The position numbers and the translations under genes were made by a program. Of a stretch of 64,000 nucleotides of DNA, positions 17,926 through 27,314 are shown piece after piece. Each line of letters begins with the position of its first letter. Positions within the stretch are counted from its first letter, which is position 1. The stretch lies in the NCBI RefSeq assembly GCF_016718685.1, contig NZ_JADKCX010000155.1, forward strand, positions 62,001 to 126,000, in the 5' to 3' direction. A model generated the notes under the pieces. That model was not told where the DNA came from, made no database searches, and saw nothing but the letters and a program-made list of their open reading frames with translations. This DNA comes from Haliscomenobacter sp. (GTDB lineage Bacteria > Bacteroidota > Bacteroidia > Chitinophagales > Saprospiraceae).

Positions 17926-19203
17926 TTATGCGGCCTTCAACTGTCCCAATTTAGACCGACTCAATTTCTCCAGCGCGTAATCCGCATCGATCATCAACTT
18001 GCGCACATCCGGTGTAGAAGGCAACTCAAACATAGCATCAGTCATAATCGCTTCACAAATGGAGCGCAGCCCCCGGGCACCCAGGTTGAATTCCAGCGCC
18101 TTGGTGGCAATAAACTCGATAGCATCGTCGGCAAAGCTCAGCTCAATGCCTTCCAGTTCAAACAATTTTTGGTACTGGCGCAGCAAGGAGTTACGTGGCT
18201 CGGAAAGGATGCGCTTGAGCGTTGGCAAGTCAAGGGGGTCCAGGTAGGTAAGCACAGGCAAACGACCAATCAACTCAGGAATGAGGCCAAAACCTTTCAA
18301 ATCCTGGTGCGTGATGTATTGCAAGAGGTTATCGCGGTCAATCCGCTCTTTTTCGCTGGCCTTAAACCCAATGACCTGGGTATTCACCCGCCGGGCAATG
18401 ATTTTTTCGATGCCGTCGAAAGCACCCCCACAAATGAAGAGGATGTTTTCGGTATTGACTTTAACCAGTTTTTGTTCCGGGTGTTTGCGGCCACCTTGTG
18501 GGGGTACGTTTACATCCGTTCCCTCCAGCATCTTGAGCAGGGCTTGTTGTACGCCTTCTCCCGATACGTCGCGGGTGATCGAGGGATTGTCACCTTTGCG
18601 GGCAATTTTGTCAATCTCATCGATGTACACAATGCCGCGCTCGGCAGATGCTACATCGTAATCACAAACTTGCAACAAACGACTGAGGATACTTTCTACA
18701 TCTTCGCCCACGTAACCCGCTTCGGTAAACACCGTAGCATCTACAATGGCAAAGGGAACGTTGAGGTACTTGGCAATGGTTTTGGCCAGGAGGGTTTTAC
18801 CAGTACCCGTGCGTCCAACCAAGACAATATTGGATTTTTCGATTTCCACATCATCGCTGATGTGTTGACCTAATCTTTTGTAGTGGTTATACACCGCTAC
18901 CGAAAGAAACTTTTTGGCATCATCCTGGCCAATGACGTATTGATCCAGGTGTACCTTGATGTCTTTGGGGGTAATCGCCGGGTTGAATTGGAAATTACTG
19001 CCCTTTTCTTTAGGGGCCGGAGCCTCCGCATTGGGGTTTTTGCGATCGTAGAGTTCTTCCTGTATGATATCGTAAGCTTGCTCTACGCATACTTCACAGA
19101 TATGCGCGTTAATGCCTGCAATAAGCATTTGCGTTTCGGCTTTGTCCCGACCACAGAAAGAACAGCTATAGGTTTGTCTGCCTTTGTTGCGCATTTTCAT
19201 CAC
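17926..19203 (-). CDS. clpX: ATP-dependent Clp protease ATP-binding subunit ClpX
   Basis: AAA+ unfoldase that feeds substrates to ClpP. 425 residues, normal. Zinc-binding domain with Cys14, Cys17 (CSFC) and Cys36, Cys39 (CEVC). Walker A GRTGTGKT at 130-137. GYVGEDVESILSRLL with the GYVG pore loop, Walker B IVYIDEIDK, the second pore segment, and the sensor/arginine region (LGARGLRSICE). It ends KLSRSKLGQLKAA. Last gene of the minus-strand set tig, clpP, clpX; the gap to clpP is 47 bases, so co-transcription is likely. Confidence 0.97.
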   Translation of the reverse strand: MMKMRNKGRQTYSCSFCGRDKAETQMLIAGINAHICEVCVEQAYDIIQEELYDRKNPNAEAPAPKEKGSNFQFNPAITPKDIKVHLDQYVIGQDDAKKFLSVAVYNHYKRLGQHISDDVEIEKSNIVLVGRTGTGKTLLAKTIAKYLNVPFAIVDATVFTEAGYVGEDVESILSRLLQVCDYDVASAERGIVYIDEIDKIARKGDNPSITRDVSGEGVQQALLKMLEGTDVNVPPQGGRKHPEQKLVKVNTENILFICGGAFDGIEKIIARRVNTQVIGFKASEKERIDRDNLLQYITHQDLKGFGLIPELIGRLPVLTYLDPLDLPTLKRILSEPRNSLLRQYQKLFELEGIELSFADDAIEFIATKALEFNLGARGLRSICEAIMTDAMFELPSTPDVRKLMIDADYALEKLSRSKLGQLKAA

Positions 19204-19250
19204 TGATTAGTTTTGGGGCACGAAAGGTTTGTCGTGCTCCAAAACTAAAA

Positions 19251-19940
19251 TTAAGAATTATTCCGCGGATTATTGCGAACCAATACTTCATCAATCAAAC
19301 CATACGCTTTCGCCTCGGTAGAAGTCATCCAGTTGTCGCGGTCACAATCCTTCTCAATGGTCTCGTAAGTTTGACCAGTGTGTTGGGCCATGATTTCGTA
19401 CAACTCCTTTTGATTCTCTTTGATCAGCTTGTAGTAGATTTCCATTTCCGTCACTTGGCCTTGCATTCCGCCCAGCGGTTGGTGAATCATCACGCGGCTG
19501 TGGCTCAGCGCAGAACGTTTGCCTTTGGTACCCGCACAAAGCAGCACTGCACCCATAGAGGCGGCAATACCAGTACAGATAGTGGCTACGTCAGGCTGTA
19601 CATACTGCATGGTATCGTACATGCCTAAACCAGCAAATACCGAACCACCGGGGCTGTTGATGAACATTTGCACATCACGCTTGGGGTCGGTAGATTCGAG
19701 GAACAGCAACTGGGCCTGGATGACGTTGGCTACATAATCGGTAACCTGAACCCCCAGAAAGATGATGCGGTCCATCATCAAACGAGAGAATACATCCAGT
19801 CCCACTATATTCATCTGACGCTCTTCAATCACGTTAGGCGTAAAAGCTTGGATGTTGGGGTAGGCATAAGCGGTTGATAGTTCCGCGTACTTTTCAAGGT
19901 GCATGCTACTCATACCAAGGTGTTTGGTAGCATACTTCAT
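19251..19940 (-). CDS. clpP: ATP-dependent Clp protease proteolytic subunit
   Basis: Serine protease that forms the barrel used by ClpX. 229 residues from ATG 19940, which has AAGGA nine bases upstream; frames extend to 19961 and 20003 but without a good ribosome site. The N-terminal 40 residues are a little longer than in E. coli, as a propeptide would be. Catalytic triad: Ser in GIAASMGAVLL, His in SRVMIHQPLGG, Asp in CDRDNWMTS. INSPGGSVFAGLGMYDTM is the oligomer/handle region. Between tig and clpX. Confidence 0.96.
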   Translation of the reverse strand: MKYATKHLGMSSMHLEKYAELSTAYAYPNIQAFTPNVIEERQMNIVGLDVFSRLMMDRIIFLGVQVTDYVANVIQAQLLFLESTDPKRDVQMFINSPGGSVFAGLGMYDTMQYVQPDVATICTGIAASMGAVLLCAGTKGKRSALSHSRVMIHQPLGGMQGQVTEMEIYYKLIKENQKELYEIMAQHTGQTYETIEKDCDRDNWMTSTEAKAYGLIDEVLVRNNPRNNS

Positions 19941-20097
19941 GAATTCATCCTTGTGAAACATAAGTTGTAATTTTTTCAGGATATAACATCGCCCAACATA
20001 CAAGGGTTGAAGTTAGATCAGATATTTCGCATCTGCATAGACACGTTGCGGGCTCACAAAGGTTACAGATGCAGCGTTTGTGGCTTTCAAATAAAAT

Positions 20098-21512
20098 TTA
20101 TTCTTCTTCTCCCAGAATGTCTGCTTCGGCCTGTTGCGTTTGGGCTTCCGCTTGGGCCTGGCGAATGATTTCAACGAATTCTTCTTCTGGAATTGGCTTC
20201 AGATTGATGGTTACCACGGCGTTGATGGCTGCTTGTAATTTGTCGAGCAATACTTCGTCGCCCGCTTGGTCCACTTGCTTTTCGTCTTGCATCAAACGCT
20301 CGACCATACCATTGATCAAGTTCATGTCGTTCAGCTGTCCGCCGAAGTAAGACAAGACCCGATTGGCAAAATAAGCTTTCAAATCATCTTCAGTCACCTG
20401 AATGCCAAACAAACGCGCCGCTTTATTGCGGATCAACGACCACTGCAAACTTTTGGTGAAAGACTCAAAGCCCTTTTCAACACTTTCAACAGTAGCATTT
20501 TCATTTGAGGAAAGTACCCAACGCTTGAGGAAAGCTTCCGGCAATGGCAATTGATTCAATTCCAACAAACGCTCCTGCAAATCGCGGAACAACAAGGCAT
20601 TGGCCTGTTGATCGAAATATTGGCCATAATCCAAACGGATGGCTTCACGCGCTTCTTCTTCACTGGTTACGCGGCCTTCACCGAAATAGGTATTGTAAAA
20701 CTCTTCACCCATTTCGGCGGCTTCAATCCGGCTCGCTTCCTCGATGGTAATCTGGAACACCCGCTCATTGATTTCGCGTTCGTCCTCTTTTTCCAATCCA
20801 AGAAAATAGCGGCGCACAAAATCTTCGTCACGGTCTTTTTCGAGGGCGAAAACATCCATTTTCAGGGTGTCTCCAACTTTATGGCCCAGCAGAATGGCTT
20901 TGGATCCGTCTTCAGCATTGTCGAGCAACAAGCTGAAATTGTGCTCGATGCCACCTTCTTTGCGCTGTCACCTTCCAACTCCACCAGCTGTAGCTTCAGC
21001 ATGTCTTCACGCTGAATTTCTGCTTCCGATACAATACGTTTGCCAAAACGTTTGCGGGCTTTCAGCAACTCTTCTTCTACCCGTTCGTCCGAGATTTCCA
21101 CCGCGTATTTTTCGTATACACTACTGGCATCCAAGCCTTTAATTTCAAATTCAGGCGCTAAACCCAAATCAAATTTGAAAATATAGTCGGTAACCTGGAT
21201 GGGATCAAGATCTACTTCCGGATGATTTTCAGAAGGCAGCGGCTGGCCCAATACTTCCAGTTTGTTTTCAATGATGTGATCGTAGAGCTGGCGTTGCAGC
21301 GAATCATTTACGATATCTGCCAACAAGCCTTTACCATAAAGCTTGCGCAACATTCCGTCCGGTGTTTTCCCTTTGCGGAAACCCTTCATTTGCGCTTTTT
21401 CACGATATTTAGCGAGTTCGGATTTCAGTTTGTTTTCAACCTCCGCCTTTTCCAGGGTTATGGTAAGTACGGAATTTAGATTGTCGATCTCCTCTCTGAC
21501 AACATTCGGCAT
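20098..21512 (-). CDS. tig: Trigger factor, one frameshift
   Basis: Ribosome-associated folding chaperone. About 471 residues once joined. The N-terminal ribosome-binding domain has the signature GFRKGKTPDGML near residue 45 (family: GFRxGKxP). The middle is acidic and the C-terminal chaperone arms are helical, with DYGQYFDQQANALLFRDLQERLLE. The tail is acidic (QQAEADILGEEE). The frame changes near 20950-20960 in AAGAAGGTGGCATC: one extra G gives KKGGIEHNFSLLLDN. As tig is widely conserved and both halves are intact, a sequence error is the simple explanation. The start at ATG 21512 gives MPNVVREEIDNLN. Confidence 0.93.
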
Positions 21513-21655
21513 AATCGCAATAGATTTAAAGAAAGTCAAATAATGTGCAGGTGAATAGACTCGTCGCAACAAGCCTATGAGAAGCGCATAAAAAGATTAC
21601 TTTCCTGCCGAGCAATCAGCAATTTTGCTCTTTTAAACGTTCTCATGAATAATGT

Positions 21656-21736
21656 GCGGGTAGAGGGACTCGAACCCCCATGCCTTGCGGCACCAGATCC
21701 TAAGTCTGGCGCGTCTACCAATTTCGCCATACCCGC
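21656..21736 (-). tRNA. tRNA-Leu (anticodon UAG)
   Basis: 81 bases. Acceptor arms GCGGGTA / TACCCGC pair fully. D-arm GCGAAATTGGTAGACGC, anticodon stem CCAGA / TCTGG with loop CTTAGGA (anticodon TAG), a class II variable arm TGCCGCAAGGCAT, T-arm GGGGG-TTCGAGT-CCCTC. CCA is not encoded. It lies upstream of tig on the same strand and is divergent from rel. Confidence 0.97.
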
Positions 21737-21893
21737 TGGTTGGACGTTAAAAGCCGATTTTTAAACGTTATGCCCTCCTTTGGGCACCCCTTTTTAAAAA
21801 AGCGTTGCAAAGATAAAATCTTTTTTGTAATTTCAGTGATTCTTGCACGAATATTTGTTTTTGCGACGGTGCATAAAAGGCTGATTTTTTTGT

Positions 21894-21901
21894 TAGCTTT
21901 G
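21894..21901 (+). promoter_or_regulatory. Possible -7 box for rel
   Basis: TAGCTTTG matches TAnnTTTG, 57 bases before the rel ATG. There is no clear -33 box 19-21 bases upstream. Confidence 0.4.
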
Positions 21902-21958
21902 TACACTTAGCCTATTGAGCAATCCCATGATTAGAAAACCAGGAAAAAGAGAGCCACT

Positions 21959-24182
21959 ATGGCAGAACTACTGACAATACACGACGAGGAAAAGAAGCTG
22001 ATTCAGGATGCCTATCGACAGTTGTTGCGGTCCATTAAATCCGATATGGATGAGGACGACAGCAAAATGATTCGCAAAGCTTATGAAATGGCGGTGCAAG
22101 CCCACGCTGAACAACGGCGCAAATCGGGTGAGCCTTACATTTTGCACCCCATTGCCGTGGCGCGCATTTGCTCAGAGGAAATTGGTCTGGGCCCTACCGC
22201 CGTCGCTTGTGCGCTTTTGCACGATGTTGTGGAAGATACCGACATTACCCTGGATGAAATTGAACTGGAATTTGGCCAACGGGTACGCAAAATTGTAGAT
22301 GGTTTGACCAAATTGGACAACGCCTACAACGCGGAAAGCCCACAAGCCGAAAACTTTAAAAAGGTATTGTCGACCCTCGTAGAAGACGTCCGGGTGGTCT
22401 TGATTAAAATGGCCGACCGCCTGCACAACATGCGGACACTGGGTTCCATGCCCCGCCACAAACAACTAAAAATTGCGGCGGAAACCAGCTACATGTACGC
22501 TCCACTGGCACACCGCCTGGGTTTGTACAACATCAAAACCGAGTTTCAGGATCTGTGTATGAAAATCATTGATCCCGACAACTATCGCCTGGTAGCCGAT
22601 AAACTCAAGGTCACCAAAAAAGACCGGGAACAATACATTCAGGAATTCATCGCCCCCTTGAACCAAAAACTGGAGGAGGCCAAAATCAAAGCACAGATTT
22701 ACGGGCGACCCAAAGTCCATCTACTCCATTTGGAACAAACTGAACACCAAAAAGGTCCCTTTTGAAGAAATTTACGACCTTTTTGCCATCCGCATTGTGA
22801 TCGATGCTCCGCCCGAAAAGGAAAAACTCAAGTGCTGGCAGGCGTATTCCATTGTAACGGATGTGCATACCCCCCTTCCTGAACGCTTGAAGGACTGGAT
22901 CACCATGCCTAAATCCAATGGTTACGAGTCACTGCATACCACGGTGATTGGCCCCGGCGGGCGGTATGTGGAAGTGCAGATTCGGACGGAGCGAATGGAC
23001 GAAATTTCGGAACGCGGCTATGCGGCCCACTGGAAGTACAAAGGGGTGAACAACCAACCCGACGTGTACGAGCGCTGGCTGGACAGTGTACGCGAAGTAC
23101 TGGACGACCCCAATAGTGATGCCATCGAATTCATGACCGACTTCAAGAACAATAGTTTGTTCCAGGAGGAGGTCTATGTTTATACACCCAAAGGCGACAT
23201 GAAAATGTTGCCCAAAGGGGCTACGGCTTTGGATTTTGCCTTCAACATCCATACCGATATTGGCTACCACTGCATCTCCATCAAGGTAAACAACAAGTTG
23301 GTACCTATGGGCTATAAGCTGGTGAATGGCGATCAGGTGCAGATTTTTACCAGCAAAAATCAAAAACCCAGCGAAGATTGGCTGAAAATGGTCGCCACGG
23401 GCAAGGCCAAAGCCAAAATCCGTTCGGTGATGAAGGAGGAGCGTCGCCGCAAGGGTGAAATTGGCAAAGAAGCGCTGGAGCGCAAAATGCGCAACCTCAA
23501 GGTGGATTTTGAAGAGGGGGTAGAAGTGCTACTCAAGTACTTCCAACTGAATTCCAAAATCGACCTCTTCTACATGATTGCGGTGGAAGACAAAAGTATT
23601 GCCGACATTTTCCGCAAATTCAAGGTGGAAGCAAGTAAACTGGTGGAAATTGCCCCGGAAGTGGCCAAACACGTTACCGACCACGTCACGGAAGTACATC
23701 AGGAGCAATTCCGCAAACCGGGGGTCAAAGCCCGTTTGATGATCAATGCCGAACCCGCCGAAAGGTTTGAATATACTTTTGCCACCTGTTGCAACCCGGT
23801 ACAGGGCGACGATATTTTTGCCTACCTTACCGCTAGTGCAGGTTTAAAAATTCACCGTTCAAAATGCCCAAATGCCTTACATTTGATGGCCCAATATGGC
23901 TATCGGATCATGAAGGCCGAATGGGTCATGACCGAAGATGCCAGTTTTGTGGCTGAACTCAAAATAACGGGTGTGGATGAAGGGGTAGGTGTGATCGAAA
24001 GATTGACCCACCAATTGTCCAGCCAAATGGGGCTCAACATCCGCAAGTTTACCATCGAAGGGGACGAAGGTTATTTTGAAGGCACAATCAAATTGATGGT
24101 GAAAAATACCGCCCAATTGGAGCGCGCCATTCAAGAACTGGGCAACCTGGAGAACATTTCAACTGTTACAAGGGTGAGCTAA
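21959..24182 (+). CDS. Bifunctional (p)ppGpp synthetase/hydrolase (Rel/SpoT type), one frameshift
   Basis: Makes and degrades the stringent-response alarmone. About 740 residues when joined, the usual length. HD hydrolase domain with HDVVEDTD near residue 87 and KMADRLHNMRTL, so hydrolase residues are present. Synthetase domain with DLFAIRIVIDAP, KDWITMPKSNGYESLHTTV and EVQIRT. Then TGS (EVYVYTPKGDMKMLPKGATALDFAF), a zinc-finger-like CCNPVQGDDIFAYLT and a C-terminal ACT domain. The frame changes near 22712 (GRPK then SIYSIWNKLNTKK): removal of one G or gain of two bases restores it. The break is within a catalytic domain of a core gene and is probably a sequence error. Divergent from tRNA-Leu/tig. 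Confidence 0.94.
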
Positions 24183-24183
24183 A

Positions 24184-24262
24184 AAGTTCCAAGGTTCCAA
24201 AGTTCCAGAGTTCCAAGGTTGGTTGAACCCTGGAACCCTGGAACTTTGGAACCTTGGAACCT
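24184..24262. repeat. Palindromic word repeat, AAGGTTCC type
   Basis: The left arm 24184-24218 and right arm 24228-24262 pair over 35 bases with only three G-T type differences. Each arm consists of about four variants of a 9-10 base word (AAGGTTCCA). The loop is TTGGTTGAA. It begins four bases after the rel stop codon and ends 12 bases before the fur ATG. This is the clearest hairpin of the family in the window. Confidence 0.9.
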
Positions 24263-24274
24263 AAATAATAAGAC

Positions 24275-24760
24275 ATGTCTGACAACAAACTCGACGATAT
24301 CCTCCGCGAGGTAAAAAGTATTTTTTCTGCGCATTTGGAGAAACACGCCCTGCGCAAAACCCCGGAACGCTACGTCATCCTGGAAGAAATTTACAAGCGC
24401 AGTGACCACTTCGACGCGGATACCCTATACATCCACATGAAAAACCAAAACTATCGGGTGAGCCGTGCCACGGTGTACAATACCCTGGAGTTGTTGGTGA
24501 GTTGTGATTTGGTGAAAAAACACCAGTTTGGGAAAAACCTGGCCCAGTACGAAAAATCTTATGGCTTCAAGCAACACGACCACCTGATTTGTGTGGATTG
24601 TGGCAAAGTGCTGGAGTTTTGTGACCCAAGGATTCAGAACATCAAAAACATGATGGGGGATTTGTTGAAGTTTAATGTGTTGCACCATTCCTTCAATCTA
24701 TACGGGCATTGTGAAGGCGCTTGTGAAGAGAAGTTGAAGAGTTTGGAGTTGAAAAGTTGA
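24275..24760 (+). CDS. Fur family transcriptional regulator
   Basis: 161 residues. Winged-helix DNA-binding half (LRKTPERYVILEEIYKRSDHFDADTLYIHM, then RVSRATVYNTLELL, the typical Fur recognition segment), followed by the metal-binding half with HDHLICVDCGKVLEF (CxxC plus His). A second CEGAC pair at the end is spaced C-x3-C rather than CxxC. Family members sense Fe, Zn, Mn or peroxide; which one cannot be decided here. The last eleven codons (EEKLKSLELKS) lie in the GTTGAAAAG-type repeat that follows, so the true C-terminus may have been altered by it. Probably translated from the rel transcript or from a promoter inside the palindrome. Confidence 0.9.
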   Translation: MSDNKLDDILREVKSIFSAHLEKHALRKTPERYVILEEIYKRSDHFDADTLYIHMKNQNYRVSRATVYNTLELLVSCDLVKKHQFGKNLAQYEKSYGFKQHDHLICVDCGKVLEFCDPRIQNIKNMMGDLLKFNVLHHSFNLYGHCEGACEEKLKSLELKS

Positions 24761-24897
24761 AGCGAAGTCTAAAAGTTGGGAAGTTGATAAGACCATTTTA
24801 CAATGGCTCTTGCGCCATGTAAAAGCCCAAAAGAGGATTTCTGATGTGGCACTACCCACAACTTTTAAACCTTTAAACTAGAAACTTTTCAACTATT
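24735..24897. repeat. Palindromic word repeat, AAAAGTTG type
   Basis: The left arm (about 24735-24788) holds GAAGTTGAAGAGTTTGGAGTTGAAAAGTTG and AAAAGTTGGGAAGTTG. The right arm (about 24858-24895) has ACAACTTTTAAACCTTTAAAC and AACTTTTCAAC. The loop of about 70 bases is unique sequence. The element begins inside fur: its first words encode the last residues and the stop codon of the protein. Confidence 0.75.
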
Positions 24898-24966
24898 CTC
24901 CCTACATTGCGCCGTTAAATTTATTCAGCACAAAATGGCTCTTCAGCCTAAGTACTAACCATTGAG

Positions 24967-25005
24967 AACCTAACCGACCATCACTTGGTCAGTTAGGTTT
25001 TTATA
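24967..25005 (+). terminator. Terminator-like hairpin in purA leader
   Basis: AACCTAACCGACCA pairs with TGGTCAGTTAGGTT (one mismatch) around a 5-base loop and is followed by TTT and an AT-rich stretch. It ends about 20 bases before the purA ATG, so it is either the terminator of the fur transcript or an attenuator of purA. Confidence 0.6.
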
Positions 25006-25021
25006 ATTTATACACAACCTT

Positions 25022-26335
25022 ATGGGAATCGATGTACTCTTGGGCCTCCAATGGGGCGACGAAGGAAAAGGTAAAATTGTGGATTACCTGGCCCCAAAAT
25101 ACAACATTGTCGCCCGCTTCCAGGGAGGACCCAACGCTGGGCATACCCTCAAGTTTGATGGCAAAAAATTTGTATTGCACACCATTCCCTCGGGTATTTT
25201 CCGGGAAGAATTGACCAACCTGATTGGCAACGGGGTCGTTTTGGACCCCATCACCCTGGAAAAAGAAATCCAGAAGCTGGAAGAAGTGGGCGTGAATTTT
25301 AAAGATCGGCTCTTCATCGCCCGTAAGGCTCACCTGATTTTACCCACGCATCGTTACCTGGACGCAGCCTCTGAAAATGCCAAAGGTAAAGCCAAAATTG
25401 GTTCTACCCTGCGCGGCATCGGTCCTACCTATATGGACAAAACTGGCCGCAATGGCCTGCGGGTTGGAGATGTCATGTCACCCAACTTTGTCGAAAAATA
25501 CGAAACCCTCAAGCAAAAGCACTTGACCTTGTTGGGGCAATACCCGGCAGTAGAATTTGACTTGGAAGGGGAAGAACAAAAATGGATGGCCAGTCTGGAA
25601 TTGTTGCGTTCACTAAACCTTGTCGATTGTGAATATTTCATGAACAAGGCCTTGTCTGAGGGCAAACGGATTCTTGCCGAAGGCGCACAGGGTTCGATGC
25701 TGGATATTGATTTTGGCACTTATCCCTTTGTTACCTCCTCCAATACCATTACTGCCGGGGTATGTACGGGTTTGGGGGTCGCGCCTCAAACCATCAAAGA
25801 AGTAATCGGCATTACCAAAGCGTATTGTACACGGGTAGGTTCGGGACCATTTCCCACCGAATTGCACGATGAAACGGGTGAATTGTTGCGCAAAGAAGGA
25901 GCTGAATTTGGGGCCACTACGGGTCGGCCACGGCGTTGCGGCTGGATCGATTTGCCGCAGCTCAAATACACCATCATCCTCAATGGGGTAACCCAATTGA
26001 ACGTCACCAAGTTGGATGTACTCAACATCTTTGATACCATTTATGCTGCTACCCATTACAAAATCGATGGACAAGTGACGGATGAGCTGCCATTCGACCT
26101 TTGTGACGTGGAAGTCGAGCCGATTTATGAAGCTTTTGAAGGCTGGAACCAATCACTGGAAGCAGGCAGCGCTTATGCCGATCTTCCGGTAGCCGCACGG
26201 ACTTACCTCGAAGCCTTGGAACGTTACCTGGGACTGCCCATTACCATTATCTCGGTAGGGCCGGAGCGCGCCAGCCTGATTTTGAAAGCAATCTTGTATT
26301 TCACCACAAAGACACAAAGATCACTAAGTTTTTGA
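25022..26335 (+). CDS. purA: Adenylosuccinate synthetase
   Basis: GTP-dependent joining of IMP and aspartate, the first committed step to AMP. 437 residues. N-terminal GLQWGDEGKGKIVDYLA (GTP P-loop) and QGGPNAGHTL. Also GIGPTYMDKTGRNGLRVGD, EGAQGSMLDIDFGTYPFVTSSN, GVCTGLG, GATTGRPRRCGWIDL and TKLDVLNIFD. The catalytic region is intact. The natural end should be near SVGPERASLIL. Instead the frame runs on into the palindrome at 26298-26374 and the last 12 residues (YFTTKTQRSLSF) are encoded by repeat words, ending at a TGA in the loop-side flank. The enzyme should still be active. Confidence 0.96.
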   Translation: MGIDVLLGLQWGDEGKGKIVDYLAPKYNIVARFQGGPNAGHTLKFDGKKFVLHTIPSGIFREELTNLIGNGVVLDPITLEKEIQKLEEVGVNFKDRLFIARKAHLILPTHRYLDAASENAKGKAKIGSTLRGIGPTYMDKTGRNGLRVGDVMSPNFVEKYETLKQKHLTLLGQYPAVEFDLEGEEQKWMASLELLRSLNLVDCEYFMNKALSEGKRILAEGAQGSMLDIDFGTYPFVTSSNTITAGVCTGLGVAPQTIKEVIGITKAYCTRVGSGPFPTELHDETGELLRKEGAEFGATTGRPRRCGWIDLPQLKYTIILNGVTQLNVTKLDVLNIFDTIYAATHYKIDGQVTDELPFDLCDVEVEPIYEAFEGWNQSLEAGSAYADLPVAARTYLEALERYLGLPITIISVGPERASLILKAILYFTTKTQRSLSF

Positions 26336-26374
26336 TCGGTCGCTGCTTGGTGCCTTTGTGTCTTTGTGGCAAAA
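26298..26374. repeat. Palindromic word repeat, CACAAAGA type, overlapping purA
   Basis: TTCACCACAAAGACACAAAGA on the left pairs with TGCCTTTGTGTCTTTGTGGC on the right, 8-base period. The loop includes CACTAAGTTTTTGATCGGTCGCTGC. The left arm is translated as the last residues of PurA and the purA stop codon lies in the loop. Confidence 0.85.
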
Positions 26375-26475
26375 TGATAAAAAATATAGTGACATATTAC
26401 AGGGACTAGAACTGACGTTTTTTAACATCTGTACCAAACATTTCCGTATTTTTAACCCAAAATGAACGAATAGCA

Positions 26476-27291
26476 ATGGATTTACAACAAGCCCGAATTC
26501 TCGTCAGGAAAATCAATTCGCTCTTCAAGAGTATGGAAATGGATGGCTCACCGCAGCCGACCCCGATTGAGCGCGACCTGATGCTCAGTTATCTGCGCCA
26601 ATTGTACCAGGCCTTTTTGGCAGATGCTACAGATGCCCATAAAGTTACTGTAACTGCTCCAGTGGTTGAAATACCGGTGAGTACACCGAGCACTCCCACC
26701 AAGCCGGAACCAAGCACCCCGATATTTGAGACGCCCAAGCCATACGTTCCACCTGTAATGACGATTGTGGAGCCTCCCAAAGTGGAAGTGCCCCCTCAGG
26801 TTGAACAGCGTGAAGAACCTAAAGTATACATCCCTCCAGTGGAAACGCCTCCTCCTCCTCCAGTGGTTCCAGAGGTAAAACCAATACCGGAACCACCTAA
26901 GCCGGAACCAAGTCCTCAGCCCACGGGAACAAATACCCATGGACTGGAATCCTTGTTTTCCTTTAAAAAGGCCACGGAACTTTCGGAGAAATTGAGTGAA
27001 ATGCCCATCGCTGACCTGACGAAGGGGATGTCCATCAACGACCGATTGTTGTACATGAATGAATTATTTGGCCGGGACATGTCGAAACTGGATGAAGTAC
27101 TGCGCGCACTCAATAATTTTCCAAGTCTCGAGAGTGCCAAAAGTTACCTCATGGGTATTGCTGCACAATACAATTGGAGTCAGGAGGAACGCAGTGAAAT
27201 TGCCCAGTCTTTCATCAAACTGGTGCGCCGCCGGTTTTGTGATAAAGATTCGACTATTTATTTGGCAAGGCGCGGAAGGCCGGCTTCCTAA
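26476..27291 (+). CDS. Hypothetical protein with Pro-rich linker
   Basis: 271 residues, no signal peptide. A helical N-terminal part (DLQQARILVRKINSLFKSMEM ... IERDLMLSYLRQLYQAFL, residues 1-50) is joined by a 100-residue linker of Pro/Glu/Val repeats (PPKVEVPPQVE, PPPPPVVPEVKPIPEPPKPEP). The C-terminal helical domain (about 155-260) has SINDRLLYMNELFGRDMSKLDEVLRAL and AAQYNWSQEERSEIAQSFIKLVRRRF. This layout (helical N-terminus, extended linker, conserved C-terminal domain) suggests a tethered adaptor. It lies between purA and pfkA, ending 23 bases before the pfkA start. Function unknown. Confidence 0.75.
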   Translation: MDLQQARILVRKINSLFKSMEMDGSPQPTPIERDLMLSYLRQLYQAFLADATDAHKVTVTAPVVEIPVSTPSTPTKPEPSTPIFETPKPYVPPVMTIVEPPKVEVPPQVEQREEPKVYIPPVETPPPPPVVPEVKPIPEPPKPEPSPQPTGTNTHGLESLFSFKKATELSEKLSEMPIADLTKGMSINDRLLYMNELFGRDMSKLDEVLRALNNFPSLESAKSYLMGIAAQYNWSQEERSEIAQSFIKLVRRRFCDKDSTIYLARRGRPAS

Positions 27292-27314
27292 AATTGCCGA
27301 CAACCCGTACAAAA

